Below the pieces are notes generated by a model, which saw only the letters and a program-made list of their open reading frames with translations, was not told the origin of the DNA and ran no database searches. Below, piece by piece: positions 4,999 to 5,033 of a stretch of DNA of 5,033 nucleotides. The translations under genes and the position numbers were made by a program. How positions within the stretch are numbered: the stretch's first letter is position 1; every line of letters begins with the position of its first letter. The DNA is from Citricoccus sp. WCRC_4 (GTDB lineage: Bacteria; Actinomycetota; Actinomycetes; Actinomycetales; Micrococcaceae), in contig JAPFFX010000368.1 of assembly GCA_026645375.1 (NCBI GenBank), positions 1 through 5,033 of the forward strand, given 5' to 3'.

Positions 4999-5033
4999 AG
5001 AACGCCCGGCCGGGGCATCCGGCCGGGCGTTCT
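4999..5033. terminator. GC-rich intrinsic terminator hairpin at right edge
   Basis: A perfect 15-bp stem has arms at 4999-5013 (AGAACGCCCGGCCGG) and 5019-5033 (CCGGCCGGGCGTTCT) around the loop GGCAT. The ends AGAA/TTCT give a short A/T flank in either direction, so it may act bidirectionally; the rest of any T-run is outside the window. This is a typical high-GC actinobacterial terminator and would end transcription from the left or from a convergent gene to the right. Confidence 0.85.

Noticed and set aside
4536..5018. 160-residue minus-strand frame at the right end
   Set aside because: It begins inside the terminator hairpin and runs into the MFS gene; its composition is S/T/P/R-rich. Coding on this strand is not fully excluded for 4756-4950 but is less protein-like.
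1..5033. Mobile element, CRISPR array, tRNA or rRNA
   Set aside because: I saw no transposase motifs, terminal inverted repeats with target duplications, regularly spaced repeats, or tRNA/rRNA core sequences.

Overview
The window is very GC-rich. Its genes use codons ending mostly in G or C and have Shine-Dalgarno sites of the GGAGG type. This and the protein families present point to a high-GC actinobacterium (Actinomycetota); I cannot assign a genus. Four intact genes form two divergent pairs that meet tail to tail in the middle, with gene remnants at both edges.

Layout from left to right: (1) 1-318, minus: a remnant of a metallo-beta-lactamase-fold hydrolase with no start codon. It keeps an HLHSD core and runs off the left edge. 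(2) 315-1184, minus: a BASS-type (bile acid:sodium symporter superfamily) transporter. (3) 1185-1256: a short divergent promoter region with a dyad. (4) 1257-2015, plus: an IclR-family regulator whose stop codon lies inside a three-copy 16-bp tandem repeat. (5) 2064-3056, minus: an intact RNase Z/arylsulfatase-like metallo-beta-lactamase-fold hydrolase. (6) 3057-3253: a 197-bp divergent promoter region with several dyads and three TTCACT words. (7) 3254-4627, plus: a major facilitator transporter resembling the anion:cation symporter (ACS) family. (8) 4628-5033: no intact gene. It holds a large stem-loop, a probable C-terminal gene remnant ending in a tandem repeat, and a perfect GC-rich terminator hairpin at the right edge.

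Inferred working model: an IclR regulator controls uptake of one or more organic anions through the BASS and ACS-type transporters, and the cytoplasmic metal-dependent hydrolase opens or cleaves an ester, lactone, sulfate or similar bond. The best sequence support for co-regulation is a 16-bp motif shared at 13 of 16 positions by the two divergent promoter regions (1233-1248 and 3144-3159). No substrate can be named from the sequence. The 13/16 motif match and the gene layout are seen directly; the regulon and pathway are inference.
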